64,000 nt of DNA from Microcoleus sp. FACHB-68 (lineage in GTDB: Bacteria > Cyanobacteriota > Cyanobacteriia > Cyanobacteriales > Oscillatoriaceae), in assembly GCF_014695715.1 (NCBI RefSeq), contig NZ_JACJOT010000003.1, positions 1 to 64,000 of the forward strand. Reading direction: 5' to 3'. Positions 1-9,456 of this stretch are shown one piece after another (position 1 is the stretch's first letter; every line of letters starts with the position of its first letter). A model generated the notes under the pieces. That model was given only the letters and a program-made list of their open reading frames with translations. It was not told where the DNA came from and ran no database searches. A program made the translations under genes and the position numbers.

Positions 1-637
1 CTTTCAAACTATTATTTTTTCTAGGTTCAGGGCGCTTCGAGGCGTCTCGCTTTCGCGTCGCTTCCTCTTGAGCGCTTTACTAATCTATCAACTCAACTGA
101 GCTCTGTCAACCCCTAGAGCAAAAAATATCTGAAATTGGGTTTCATAAACTCTCAAGCCCCACGCCGGTAACGCTTTGAGGGGGTGCATTGAACCAGACA
201 AACTCTGTATACGAGGGGAAGTCTGTACGTGAACGCTGCTGTATGGGCTGCTTCTAAACAACCACTGAACCAAACTCCGGTTAGAGTTTGTGTAAACTTC
301 AATTCTCCTTTGAGGGAACTAGAGCGCCATGCTGGCGAGTACGCACAAGAGGATGATCCTGGGGAGGAGGGTGAGTTTTTCTATAGCGCCCAAAACGCAC
401 AACTGGTGAAAAATGCTCACGAGCAATCGTTTAATCGATATTTGGCGGCTGAGTTCATAACACAAAAATTTACCTGCAATAAAACTTAGAACGACTTCAC
501 CGGCTCGTATTGGGATAAAGCAAGCGATGCCGGCAAGTGAGGGACAATGGCTTCTATTACAAAACTGCACGGGTAGTAAGCCATCGAGATCATGTGCTAG
601 CGTCTGAGGTTAGAAAAGACGCACAATTTTATCAATC
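1..637. other. Leading region without a convincing gene
   Basis: No gene here can be supported. A GTG-started frame at 229-489 (86 codons) and an opposing frame at 319-570 overlap each other. Neither has a recognisable domain or a good ribosome binding site. The first 70 bases contain a run of GCTTCG/GTCTCGC/GCGTCGC words that looks like a degenerate repeat. I considered a group II intron end because of short GTACG-type stems near 215-235, but no domain V could be drawn. Confidence 0.4.
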
Positions 638-1834
638 GTGAATTTAGCCCCAATCAGAATACTGGCCCTGCTTTTAAGCGGCACCGGCTTGTTTCTCAGC
701 GCGTGGATAGTCGTGCCGGCACCCATTTTGCCCCTACTGCCCCTAGGCGTAGGGGCACCAGAAATTAGCCCTTGGCTGCTAGGGTTGAATCTACTCGCTG
801 TCGGTGTTTCATGGGTAGGGATACGTTCTAGCTGGCTGCATCGCTTAGCCTTGGGTGCTAGTTTAATCGCACTGACGCTCAGTATTTTGCCACTTGCTCA
901 ACTGCCGGCAACTGAACAGCGCATGAACACAGCCATGCAAGACGCCCTCGGCGCGAATTACCTCAGCAAGATCCCCAACGAAGCCCAGATCCGGATGCGT
1001 CCCCAGCCTTTTTCTCTGGCTGATACGTTCACCGGCATCCATCCCCCACAAGTGCGCCACACAGCGGACATCCAGTTTGCCGCCCCCGATGGTGTGCCGT
1101 TGAAAATGAATATCTACCAACCCCCCCAGGTTGGAAAATACCCGGCACTTGTGGTGATCTATGGCGGGGCGTGGCAGAAGGGCAATCCCAAGCTATATGA
1201 CACTTTAAGCCGCTATATGGCCGCACAGGGGTATAGTGTCTTTGCGATTGATTACCGGCACGCCCCTAGTTACCGCTACCCCGCCCAGTTGGAAGACGTA
1301 CAGGCAGCCCTCGCCTTCATCCGCGAGCACGCCACTGAGTATGAAGCGGATGCCGAACGCATGGCATTACTTGGGGGTTCCTCTGGGGCGCATTTGGGGA
1401 TGCTGGCAGCTTATCAGCCTTCTGCGGTGCCGGTGCGGGCGGTAGTAAACTACTTTGGGCCGGTTAACCTTGCTAACGGTTATGCCAACCCGCCCCGCCC
1501 CGATCCTTTGAACATCCGCGCTATCTTAGAAAGCTTTTTGGGTGGTTCCCCTGAAAAAGTGCCCCAATTGTATCGGGCTGCTTCCCCAATCACCTATGCG
1601 ACGCAAACGCAGCCGCCAACGCTGTTAGTGTATGCGAGTCGGGATCATGTGATAAAAGCGCAATATGGCCGGCAAATGTATGAACGTTTGCGCGAGGCCG
1701 GCAACACTGCCATTTTTCTGGAAATTCCTTGGGCAGAACACGCTTTCAACGTCATCTTTCACGGGCCGAGTAACCAGCTAACACTTTACTATACTGAGCG
1801 TTTTCTGGCGTGGGCGCTGAGAGAGACTCCTTAG
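638..1834 (+). CDS. Membrane-anchored alpha/beta hydrolase (esterase/lipase, BD-FAE type)
   Basis: A 398-residue protein starting at GTG 638. The first ~95 residues form two to three hydrophobic segments, which suggests an anchor in the plasma or thylakoid membrane. From about residue 140 it is an alpha/beta hydrolase of the esterase/lipase group. The oxyanion segment reads VIYGGAW instead of the usual HGG. The nucleophile motif is GGSSGAH with Ser248 at its centre, the acid is probably the Asp of YASRDHV, and the histidine is that of WAEHAFN near the C-terminus. The triad is therefore complete. Relatives hydrolyse short acyl esters, but the substrate cannot be read from sequence. It stands alone, 67 bases before the thioesterase gene on the same strand, so cotranscription is possible. 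Confidence 0.85.
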   Translation: MNLAPIRILALLLSGTGLFLSAWIVVPAPILPLLPLGVGAPEISPWLLGLNLLAVGVSWVGIRSSWLHRLALGASLIALTLSILPLAQLPATEQRMNTAMQDALGANYLSKIPNEAQIRMRPQPFSLADTFTGIHPPQVRHTADIQFAAPDGVPLKMNIYQPPQVGKYPALVVIYGGAWQKGNPKLYDTLSRYMAAQGYSVFAIDYRHAPSYRYPAQLEDVQAALAFIREHATEYEADAERMALLGGSSGAHLGMLAAYQPSAVPVRAVVNYFGPVNLANGYANPPRPDPLNIRAILESFLGGSPEKVPQLYRAASPITYATQTQPPTLLVYASRDHVIKAQYGRQMYERLREAGNTAIFLEIPWAEHAFNVIFHGPSNQLTLYYTERFLAWALRETP

Positions 1835-1901
1835 TTTTTGGAGGGAGGGAGATGGAGAGAAAATGATATTTAATGTGAAATTTAACTTCTCAAATCGATA
1901 G

Positions 1902-2357
1902 ATGACGTTTTTTTACACCCGAACTGTTCGATTCCAAGATACCGACGCCGCAGGGGTCGTTTACTTTGCTAATGTTTTGGCGATGTGTCACGAAGCTTAT
2001 GAAGCTTCTTTGGTAGCGTCTGGAATTAATCTGAAGTCTTTTTTTAGCAACCCATCGGTAGCGATTCCAATTGTTCATGCCGGCGTGGATTTCTTTCGCC
2101 CCCTGTTTTGCGGGGATCAACTCACGATTCAACTAATCCCTAACCAGCTTACTGACAATGAATTTGAAATCGCCTATCAAGTTTTTGTAGGGGAGGTTAC
2201 AGACAAGTGGGCCACGCAGGCGATCACCCGTCACGTCTGCATCCAGCCGGCTAGGCGAAGCAGACAATCCCTGCCAGAGGAAATGGTGCAATGGCTGTGC
2301 CGGTGGAACAGCAGCGCAGCGGCAGCCGACAGCTCAACAAATCGTCATAATACTTAA
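1902..2357 (+). CDS. 1,4-dihydroxy-2-naphthoyl-CoA hydrolase-type hotdog thioesterase
   Basis: A 151-residue hotdog-fold acyl-CoA thioesterase of the 4-hydroxybenzoyl-CoA thioesterase group. The N-terminal signature QDTDAAGVVYFAN holds the catalytic Asp and the start of the long helix. The later VHAGVDFFRPLFCGD segment is typical of the cyanobacterial DHNA-CoA hydrolase family (Synechocystis slr0204 type). That enzyme releases 1,4-dihydroxy-2-naphthoate for phylloquinone synthesis in the cytosol. The call is strengthened by the menA-menH-menC-menE operon 1.2 kb away on the opposite strand, since MenA uses its product. The last ~25 residues (rich in Ser, Ala and Asn) are not part of the fold. 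A generic acyl-CoA thioesterase is the alternative. Confidence 0.82.
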   Translation: MTFFYTRTVRFQDTDAAGVVYFANVLAMCHEAYEASLVASGINLKSFFSNPSVAIPIVHAGVDFFRPLFCGDQLTIQLIPNQLTDNEFEIAYQVFVGEVTDKWATQAITRHVCIQPARRSRQSLPEEMVQWLCRWNSSAAAADSSTNRHNT

Positions 2358-2897
2358 ATTTTACTTAACAAAAATTAGGAAATATTTTACATTCCATAAA
2401 TCATGGGTCGTTTTGCTGTCAGCAGCTTTCCAGACCGTTAAGGTGGAAAAGTTAGCGCAATGACACTATATTCAGCAACTAGCCTATCCTGGGGACTCTA
2501 CTCAACATTTAGCTAGTGGCAACTCCTTCTCAGTATTTACTACAGGAAGTCTGCCCAGCATTGTGTCAGTAGGGACTGGTTATAAGTATTTACCACAATA
2601 AGTTTGATGGCGAGTTCGCTTGTGTGAAGAACGCCGGCAGATTTGCTTGCAGAGCAGTTTTCAGCTTAGAATTGGCATAGTAGAAAACGACGACAAGTGA
2701 CGGTTGTGCAGATACTCAATCTGCACAAGTCAAGTGATAGCTTAATAAAATTTTTATAAAACAGAGGATTTTTAGGGGCACTAGATCATGACCGAACTGC
2801 AAAGAAAAACAAGTTGAGCAGATTTGGAAAATAAAAGTTTTTCAATTAAGATGTAATTTTTGAGTCGGCAAACCCTAGATAGACAAGGAGAATCAAT
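2358..2897. other. Intergenic region before the anti-sigma-like gene
   Basis: 540 bases without a gene. I looked here for the missing N-terminal half of an anti-sigma-type ATPase upstream of the permuted gene and found no trace in any frame. The region becomes AT-rich near 2740-2880, as expected for a promoter. Only one RCCGGY word occurs (near 2632). Confidence 0.5.
2885..2890 (+). promoter_or_regulatory. Strong ribosome binding site deciding the start at 2898
   Basis: AAGGAG lies seven bases before ATG 2898. It matters because it supports translation of the permuted ORF from exactly this codon, rather than the ORF being the tail of a longer lost gene. Confidence 0.7.
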
Positions 2898-3515
2898 ATG
2901 CTCGATAACACCCTCAATATCGCTGAACTTCCAGAAGGCGGGATGGGTATTAAATTGATGTGGAAATTAGCTGATGAGCTGCGTTATACTCGCACGCCCG
3001 CCCATCAAAACTGTCTGTTTATCGTAAAAAGTTACGCACAACCAACTTTAAACCAGTCACCAAGCTCTCAACAAGATGACAGGGTTCTAGAGCAATTAAT
3101 CGATATATTTAACGATTTAAAATTGCCTAAATATAATAAAAGTTTTAACCCAGAAAATTCCGACACGCCTCTGCAAAAATTGGGTCTTCAAGTCAATACA
3201 GATATTAGCGCGTTAGAGCGGGTTTTGAAGTGGTACGAACAACTGCAGGATTTACCCATTCCCGAACACATCTGGATGCAGGGTCAACTCGCGGTAGCAG
3301 AAGGTTTTACGAATGCGGTTCGTCACGCCCACAAAGGTTTACCTTTGGAAACACCGATTAAGCTGGAAGTGACGGTTTTCAATGAACGCTTAGAAATAAA
3401 GATTTGGGATTACGGGCAACCCTTCGATTTAGAAGCAAGGGTAAAAGAATTTAGACAAGCCAATCAAAAATATCGCTCACTGTCAGAAGAGGTGCATTCT
3501 TCTTTCGTGAGTTAA
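2898..3515 (+). CDS. Anti-sigma-factor-like HATPase (RsbW type) with permuted motif order
   Basis: A 205-residue protein related to cyanobacterial anti-sigma regulatory factors (Ser/Thr kinases of the HATPase_c_2 group). The order is wrong for the family. Residues ~10-47 (LPEGGMGIKLM then LADELRYTRT and CLFIVKSY) match the ATP-lid and final strands that normally end the domain. Residues ~96-190 (EGFTNAVRHAH N-box, then IWDYGQPFD G1 box) match the beginning. A ~50-residue polar linker joins them, and after G1 the chain stops without a second lid. Known members bind ATP and phosphorylate anti-anti-sigma partners; whether this one does is unknown. It could be a circular permutation or a fusion left by deletion between two tandem copies. 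No partner gene is adjacent. Confidence 0.75.
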   Translation: MLDNTLNIAELPEGGMGIKLMWKLADELRYTRTPAHQNCLFIVKSYAQPTLNQSPSSQQDDRVLEQLIDIFNDLKLPKYNKSFNPENSDTPLQKLGLQVNTDISALERVLKWYEQLQDLPIPEHIWMQGQLAVAEGFTNAVRHAHKGLPLETPIKLEVTVFNERLEIKIWDYGQPFDLEARVKEFRQANQKYRSLSEEVHSSFVS

Positions 3516-3594
3516 CTTCGGTCTGAGGATTTAAGTTACATTCAAAATCTTCTTTGATGTGATTGTCAAGGGCGGGTTTCAACAGCCAGTTTAT

Positions 3595-4977
3595 TTAAGA
3601 TAATTGAGCATTAAATAGTTTTTGCAGTTGAGCAAAGTTCACTTTCCCTTGAGAGTTGCGCGGCAATTTTTCTACCGGCATCCAATATTTAGGGCGTTTG
3701 AACTTACTCAATTTGTCCTCAATCGCGGCTTGCAGCACGGTTGTTGAAACCTCTGGATGGCGAGGAACGTAGAAAGCTGTAACAACTTGACCCCAATGGG
3801 AATCGCTCAAGCCGATGACGCAAACATCGCTCACTAAATGGGTGGATTGAATCGCCGCTTCTACTTCAGAGGGGTAGACATTTTCGCCGCCGGTGATAAT
3901 TTTTTGGCTGTTACGTCCCACAATATTAATGTTACCCCGCTCATCAAGAAATCCTAAGTCATCCGCTTGAAAATACTGTCCATTGACAAAGGATTCTGGA
4001 TAGTAACCCAACGCTAAAGAGTCCGCTTGGATACGAATGATGCCGGTTTGGTTTGTACCTAATATTTCGCCGGCAGTATTATGAATTGTGATTTTAGCGT
4101 GGGGTAAAACTTGCCCGCAACTATTCTCACCGGCTAAAAAATCTGCCGGTTTTAAAGTCGCAATTTGAGAAGCAGTTTCAGTCATTCCGTAGGTGGGTGC
4201 GAGTCGGATGCGGTGATATCTGGCAGTTTCTAATAATTCCACCCATGCCGGTGCTCCTCCTAAAAGCACAGTATGAAAGCGGGATAACCATTCGGTTGTT
4301 TCTGTATTTTGCAGTAGCCGGTGTAGTTGGGTTGGCACTAAAGAAATGAAAAAATCAGAAGTATCTATCTGACATTTTTCTCCGAATTCTACTTCTTTAA
4401 ACGGTTGAATGACTAATTTTCCGCCGGTTGTGAATGAACGCAAAAATTGCATTAACCCGCTGACATGGTAAAGCGGCAAAACGCAGAAAAAATTAACTGA
4501 AACTTGTTGAAAATACTGCTTGAAACCGGCAACTGATGCCATCAAAGTTTCCCAGGTATGGGTAGCAAAGCGAATCTGTCCCGATGAACCGCCGGTGGGA
4601 ATCATGATGGAGGAAGGAGGAGAGACAGAGGAAGAAGGAAGTAATGGTTGTGTGTTACCGGCATCTGATAGCTCATAACTTTCTCCTAAAATTAAATCGG
4701 GTTGCGTCAAATCGAGAACTTGTTGCCATTCTTCTTTAACCCAGTGAGGATTGCCTAGAAAAATAGGGCAGCCGGCACTAATTGCAGCAATAAAACTGGC
4801 AAGAAATCGCACTGGATATCGTTCTGCTAATAAAACCTTAGGCGGCGCTTCACGATTTGTGTGCTTTGTTAAATATTCATATATTTGTTTGCATAGTTGG
4901 GTAAACTGATAACTATCATACCCAACTAGCCAATCCTCATCGGCTCGTTTTTTTAAAAACTCTAAAGGCTGTTCCAT
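3595..4977 (-). CDS. menE: o-Succinylbenzoate-CoA ligase
   Basis: A 460-residue acyl-adenylate-forming enzyme that activates o-succinylbenzoate to its CoA thioester with ATP, the step before naphthoate ring closure in phylloquinone synthesis. The AMP-binding signature PTGGSSG is near residue 127. GMTETAS follows in the middle, then DDLGFLDERG and the hinge GRNSQKIITGGENVYP. The C-terminal catalytic lysine is in NSQGKVN. Length and motif order are normal. The ATG lies inside the end of menC (16-base overlap), indicating translational coupling. It is the last gene of the menA-menH-menC-menE run. Operon position separates it from other acyl-CoA ligases. Confidence 0.93.
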   Translation of the reverse strand: MEQPLEFLKKRADEDWLVGYDSYQFTQLCKQIYEYLTKHTNREAPPKVLLAERYPVRFLASFIAAISAGCPIFLGNPHWVKEEWQQVLDLTQPDLILGESYELSDAGNTQPLLPSSSVSPPSSIMIPTGGSSGQIRFATHTWETLMASVAGFKQYFQQVSVNFFCVLPLYHVSGLMQFLRSFTTGGKLVIQPFKEVEFGEKCQIDTSDFFISLVPTQLHRLLQNTETTEWLSRFHTVLLGGAPAWVELLETARYHRIRLAPTYGMTETASQIATLKPADFLAGENSCGQVLPHAKITIHNTAGEILGTNQTGIIRIQADSLALGYYPESFVNGQYFQADDLGFLDERGNINIVGRNSQKIITGGENVYPSEVEAAIQSTHLVSDVCVIGLSDSHWGQVVTAFYVPRHPEVSTTVLQAAIEDKLSKFKRPKYWMPVEKLPRNSQGKVNFAQLQKLFNAQLS

Positions 4978-5924
4978 AGCTGTTCAAAGCAAGTTTTACT
5001 TCCCTGATCAAACCAGTGGTTTACACCAAATCCTACGGCGCGTGAGGTTTGCAATTCAGCAGCGAGTTGCAGTGCGAACTTTTTCCCTATTGCGGTTTCA
5101 AATACTGATGAAAAAACAGTATCAAGTTTATATTCTCGGCAAAATTTCCGTAGTTGGGAAGGAAAACCGGCAATTGCCGGCTTAATCACAAAAATTCCTC
5201 GCCAACCCCGCTGATAACAAACTTGCATCTGTGTAAGTGTCGCCACCGATTCATCTAAAGCCAACGGGGTAGAATATTGATTGCTTAACTCTACCATTAC
5301 TTCAAATTGGCTCACCGGCAGCGGTTGTTCTAAAAATTCAACAATATTAGATGTATCGCAAGCTTGCAGCCACTGAGTTGCTTGTTCCCAGTTTAATCCG
5401 CCATTGGCATCTAATCGCAGCTTGGCTGATGCCGGCAGCGCTTGAAGAAGCTGTTGAAATAGGTTAATTTCTTCTTGAATAGCTGCGACGCCAATTTTCC
5501 ACTTAAATGTGCGGGAGCCTTGCTGCCAAAGCGGTTGCCATCCTGAAAGCACTGTTTCACCTGCCGGTAATAACCCGCTGTAGCTGAGGGGGTTTGGCTG
5601 CTGAGGTTTGGGAATTTGGGGAGATGCAATTGCTGCGTCTAAAGCAGACTCGAAACCAAATTGGCAAGCGGGTAATTCTGAAGGAATTGATAATATTGTT
5701 TCTGTTGTGATTTCTGCCGGCAATTCTTTGCAAAAACTTAGTGCTTGTGCCAAACTTTCCGATCCAAACCAAGAAAGGGGGGCAATTTCACCAAATCCAA
5801 CTTTACCTGTCGCATCAATGAGGCGAATTATCACGCCTTCCCGGACTTCCCAAATGCCGTGGCTGGTGTGTAGGGGGCGTTTAAATGGATGCCGGTAGGG
5901 GCGAAATTCAAATCGGTAGCGCAT
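4962..5924 (-). CDS. menC: o-Succinylbenzoate synthase
   Basis: A 320-residue enolase-superfamily enzyme that dehydrates SHCHC to o-succinylbenzoate. Visible landmarks are the Lys pair in FKWKIGV, metal ligands in LRLDANGG, EFLEQPL and LALDESVATL, and the second catalytic Lys in FVIKPAI. I chose ATG 5924 because the family begins at MRYRFEFRPYRHPF. The open frame runs upstream to 5984, but that stretch lies within menH and looks non-homologous. With this start it overlaps the menH stop by 17 bases, and its own end overlaps menE. That architecture fits a coupled operon. Confidence 0.93.
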   Translation of the reverse strand: MRYRFEFRPYRHPFKRPLHTSHGIWEVREGVIIRLIDATGKVGFGEIAPLSWFGSESLAQALSFCKELPAEITTETILSIPSELPACQFGFESALDAAIASPQIPKPQQPNPLSYSGLLPAGETVLSGWQPLWQQGSRTFKWKIGVAAIQEEINLFQQLLQALPASAKLRLDANGGLNWEQATQWLQACDTSNIVEFLEQPLPVSQFEVMVELSNQYSTPLALDESVATLTQMQVCYQRGWRGIFVIKPAIAGFPSQLRKFCREYKLDTVFSSVFETAIGKKFALQLAAELQTSRAVGFGVNHWFDQGSKTCFEQLWNSL

Positions 5925-6801
5925 CAGATTCTTGCAGCCGAAAGAAATTATGCAAATTTGCCATATATTCTTTTGGATATTCAAAATGAATATTATGACC
6001 CGTTTTGGGAATGATTGTTAGCTTGGAAACCTGACACAAAGTTGTTATTTCTGCATTAATACATTTAAATTTATCATCATATTCACCGGCAAGCAATCCC
6101 AGAGGAACTTTATTCTCTGCGAGTTTCTCCCAAAGGGATGACTGATTGCCGGTTCCCATTTGGCGAAGTGATTTAGCGAGTTCTAAGGGATTATTTTGTA
6201 ACCGACGCTCGATTAATTTATCAAATTTTGGATGAGTTTGTAATGTTTCAAATAGCGGTTGCTTGTACCAATTCAATAAAAAATATTTGAAATCGTTTGT
6301 TTCTAATTCTCGCGCCCGTTGCTCATCAATTTCGAGACGTTGCGAACACTCTTTTTGTGTTTTCAATCCCGGCGAAGTTGACTCTAAGATAACTTTCTCA
6401 AACCGGCTTGGAAAATGAATGGTCATATATAAGGCTAATCGTCCACCCATCGAATAGCCGGCTAAAAAGCATTTTTTAATTTTTAAATGATCAAGTAAAT
6501 TAATTAAGGCTAAGGCAGTCTTTGACATTGTATAGCATTCATCCCCCCCATTAATTCGGGTTTTTCCATGTCCGGGGAGATCAACTGCTAGACAGCAAAA
6601 TTGCTCGCGCATCATCTCGATGATCTCGCTAAAATCGCTGCTGTCACCCATAAATCCATGCAAAAATAAAATCACCGGCTGGTTTGGGCTGCCGGTTAAA
6701 GAATAGTGGAATTGATAAGGATTAAACCCTTCTCGCTCCCCAATTGCAATGCCGGCAGGCAAACCTTCCCCACTGGAACTGAGCGACATTTCAGAACTCA
6801 T
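5908..6801 (-). CDS. menH: SHCHC synthase (2-succinyl-6-hydroxy-2,4-cyclohexadiene-1-carboxylate synthase)
   Basis: A 297-residue alpha/beta hydrolase of the MenH type, which eliminates pyruvate from SEPHCHC in menaquinone/phylloquinone synthesis. The oxyanion loop is FLHGFMGDSSDF, the next landmark is DLPGHGKT, and the nucleophile Ser is in GYSMGGRLALY. Asp is in GEYDDKF and His in KTGHNIHFEYP. The first ~25 residues (Ser/Gly rich) precede the fold, so a later start is possible. It follows menA by seven bases and overlaps menC. The context makes MenH far likelier than a general hydrolase. Confidence 0.9.
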   Translation of the reverse strand: MSSEMSLSSSGEGLPAGIAIGEREGFNPYQFHYSLTGSPNQPVILFLHGFMGDSSDFSEIIEMMREQFCCLAVDLPGHGKTRINGGDECYTMSKTALALINLLDHLKIKKCFLAGYSMGGRLALYMTIHFPSRFEKVILESTSPGLKTQKECSQRLEIDEQRARELETNDFKYFLLNWYKQPLFETLQTHPKFDKLIERRLQNNPLELAKSLRQMGTGNQSSLWEKLAENKVPLGLLAGEYDDKFKCINAEITTLCQVSKLTIIPKTGHNIHFEYPKEYMANLHNFFRLQESDALPI

Positions 6802-6808
6802 ACTTTTT

Positions 6809-7705
6809 TTAAAGGATGAATCCTAAACCCAACAGTAACCCGCTCCAAAAATGCAGAGTAACGGCAATAAATTTACAGTTACTTACCTTCACCGGCTCGT
6901 TGTAGTAACTGCTAACGTGCCGACATAACTTAATAGCAACCGGCAAACTAATAAACGTTAGCAATGTTATGAGCGGAAATACTCCTAAAGCCACAAATAA
7001 GCCAGTCAGCGCGTAAATACTGCCGCAGATCCAAGGCAAGATTTGAGCGCCTTTCGCAGTTCCCAGACGAACAATCGGCGAACGCTTGCCGGCTGCTAAA
7101 TCATCCTCAACTTGATGAAAATGAGAGCAAAACAAAATTAAACTTGTGCTAATTCCTAAAATTATGGAAGCAGCAAGCGCAGTGAGTGACCACGTCTGAG
7201 TTTGACTGTAATAAGCTGCTGAAACTGCCAAAGGGCCAAACGTAAAAAAGCAGATAATTTCGCCTAAACCTTGGTATCCCAAGCGAAAAGGTGGCCCTTG
7301 ATAAGTGTAGCCCATCGCGCAGCACAGAAGCACAATTGCGATTACCGTTGGATCGCGCTGCCACCATGTGATCGCAACTATCCCCAAAATCCCTACCGCT
7401 AGAAATAAATTCGCCAGCCAGAAAATTAAAGATTTGTTACCAGTCAAGTTGACGAGGGAATGGGCTTTATTTTTATCAATGCCGGTTTCTGAATCAAAAA
7501 CATCGTTACTGAGATTCAACCAGGCAAGGATCGCAATCGCTGAAATTAAAAAGGTTGAAAATATCGCACTGTGCAGCGTTTGGGTTTCAGCCGCAGCCAC
7601 CGCAGTGCCTAGCCAAATTGGCATGACTGCCACGCTATACATCGGCGGCTTAATCGCCGCCAGCCACAATTTAGTGTTTAATCGCTCAATTGTCTGAGTA
7701 GTCAT
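6809..7705 (-). CDS. menA: DHNA phytyltransferase (UbiA family)
   Basis: A 298-residue integral membrane prenyltransferase that attaches the phytyl chain to 1,4-dihydroxy-2-naphthoate. About eight to nine hydrophobic segments span most of its length. The first Asp-rich motif is NDVFDSETGIDKNKAHS near residue 67. The second is the HFHQVEDDLAAGKRSP region near residue 195, which is characteristic of MenA within UbiA. It opens the menA-menH-menC-menE operon. recQ ends 129 bases upstream on the same strand, so read-through from recQ is possible. Cyanobacteria use the product in photosystem I. Confidence 0.93.
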   Translation of the reverse strand: MTTQTIERLNTKLWLAAIKPPMYSVAVMPIWLGTAVAAAETQTLHSAIFSTFLISAIAILAWLNLSNDVFDSETGIDKNKAHSLVNLTGNKSLIFWLANLFLAVGILGIVAITWWQRDPTVIAIVLLCCAMGYTYQGPPFRLGYQGLGEIICFFTFGPLAVSAAYYSQTQTWSLTALAASIILGISTSLILFCSHFHQVEDDLAAGKRSPIVRLGTAKGAQILPWICGSIYALTGLFVALGVFPLITLLTFISLPVAIKLCRHVSSYYNEPVKVSNCKFIAVTLHFWSGLLLGLGFIL

Positions 7706-7834
7706 CCGGCATTAATAATTCACGTCCAGCCAGCCCACTAATTTTACGACCTCAAGGGCGTTTAGGGGGAGAGGGAAAGAGTGAGGAAGAATTAAGAAAT
7801 TGGAGTGTAAGGGAGAAACTCGTCAGTTAAATGC

Positions 7835-9310
7835 TTATTTGAATGGTTTTGAGGGAAGGAAACCGGCGCAATTATCGCAATGCCGGCAGCGCCAAGACTT
7901 CCCCTCACCGGCAAACCCAAAGGCTTCTAATAAAAACTGCCACCGGCACCTGCGTGTTGTCAGATATTGCGTCATTTGCTGCGTCGCGCTGGTGTTGAGT
8001 TGCGCGAAAGACTGGGAAGCTGACGACGGGTTAATTGAGTAATGAAACGGATCTTGCCAAATTAGCTGGCCGGCACAGTGCAGCAACGACAACGCAATCG
8101 CACCGTCGGGGAACTTGCGCGTCACGGCACTAATTTCTCCCCGTATCGGCAATTTTTTCACCAGTTGCTCGGCTTTTTGATATAGAGATCGCTGCTGGTT
8201 TGCAAAAAACTCGCGTCTTTGTTTATCTGCGGGATCAAGCCAGCCGGTGGGTTCGCTGACTAAAGTTAAAGCGTGCGCCGGCTTGCCATCTCGACCGGCA
8301 CGTCCCACTTCTTGCACGTATTCCGAAAGCAGTGTCGGGACTTGGAAGTGAATCACCCAACGGACATCCGGTTTATTAATTCCCATCCCGAATGCGGACG
8401 TACACACAACAAATTGAACTTTATCGTTCAGCCAGTCAGCTTCCAGCGTTCTTCGCTCGGTTGGACTCAAGCCGGCATGATACGCGCCGGTGGCATAACC
8501 TTGTTCACTCAACCATTTCGCGAGTTCTTCACTATCCTTACGGGTACGAACATAAACTAACCCAGACTGCTTCGATCTGGCTTGGATAAACTTTAATAAC
8601 CGCTGCCGGCGTCCTCGCGGTGTCCAGACAATTTGTACTTGCAGATGCAGATTTGAGCGATAAGGATTTATTCGGAAAACTTGCGGCTGTTGCAGCTGCA
8701 AAACGCTCTCGATAGTCTTCTGCGCGTGCGGATCGGCGGTGGCGGTGAAGGCGGCAATTGCCATTTTTGCGCCAGCCGGCTTGGATTTGAGCAGAGCCGA
8801 TCGCACAGCACCGAGTCGGCGATATGCCGGTCGAAATGTCTCGCCCCACTGTACCAGACAGTGCGCCTCATCTAAAATCATGCCGGTGATGGGTAAGTGA
8901 GGTTTACTTAATACAGACCACACCGCCTCACTCAGCAGGGTTTCTGGCGAAAGGTAGAGCAAGCGTAATTGATTGCGATCTAAAGCTTGAAGCGTTTGTT
9001 TGCGCTGAATCGCCGGCAATTCACTATGTAGAAGTGCTGCCGGTAAATTGCGATCACGAAGTTCTCGCACTTGATTTTCCATTAGCGCCACTAAGGGAGA
9101 AACTACCAGGGTTAAGCCGGTTTGCAACAGTGCCGGCAACTGAAAACAAATTGATTTACCGCCGCCAGTGGGTAGTACAATTAGTGCGTCTTGCTGTTGC
9201 AACAAAGTCTGAACAATTTCCCCTTGGGGCGATCTAAAATCGTCATATCCCCAAATTTTGCGGAAGATGTTACGGACATCACTGGAAGATTGGGTTTCAG
9301 GAGTTAGCAT
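7835..9310 (-). CDS. recQ: RecQ-family ATP-dependent DNA helicase (short form)
   Basis: A 491-residue superfamily 2 helicase. Walker A is LPTGGGKSICFQLP, the Walker B box is DEAHCLVQWG, and later motifs include FTATADPHA, YVRTRKDSEELA, STAFGMGINKPDVR-like and QEVGRAGRDG. A C-terminal zinc-binding cluster (CRHCDNC) is present. There is little of the winged RQC region and no HRDC domain, as in other short cyanobacterial RecQ proteins. I chose ATG 9310 because the frame extending to 9367 adds an AT-rich, non-conserved stretch. It is involved in repair and recombination. It is divergent from the glycerophosphodiesterase gene, with a ~145-base shared promoter region. Confidence 0.92.
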   Translation of the reverse strand: MLTPETQSSSDVRNIFRKIWGYDDFRSPQGEIVQTLLQQQDALIVLPTGGGKSICFQLPALLQTGLTLVVSPLVALMENQVRELRDRNLPAALLHSELPAIQRKQTLQALDRNQLRLLYLSPETLLSEAVWSVLSKPHLPITGMILDEAHCLVQWGETFRPAYRRLGAVRSALLKSKPAGAKMAIAAFTATADPHAQKTIESVLQLQQPQVFRINPYRSNLHLQVQIVWTPRGRRQRLLKFIQARSKQSGLVYVRTRKDSEELAKWLSEQGYATGAYHAGLSPTERRTLEADWLNDKVQFVVCTSAFGMGINKPDVRWVIHFQVPTLLSEYVQEVGRAGRDGKPAHALTLVSEPTGWLDPADKQRREFFANQQRSLYQKAEQLVKKLPIRGEISAVTRKFPDGAIALSLLHCAGQLIWQDPFHYSINPSSASQSFAQLNTSATQQMTQYLTTRRCRWQFLLEAFGFAGEGKSWRCRHCDNCAGFLPSKPFK

Positions 9311-9456
9311 TTCGTTATAAAAATAAAAGAAACGGTTAGCAATTATGTGCCGGTGAGAAATCCGCACCCGTTTATTATTTTCTCATTTATTGGAGTGCCG
9401 GTGAAAATAGTCCGCAGCGGCTAATTGTGCCGGCAGTATATCTGGAGGATGAAATA

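Noticed and set aside
1-600. Possible group II intron or ribosomal-operon end
   Set aside because: No domain V hairpin, no reverse transcriptase and no rRNA similarity could be recognised.
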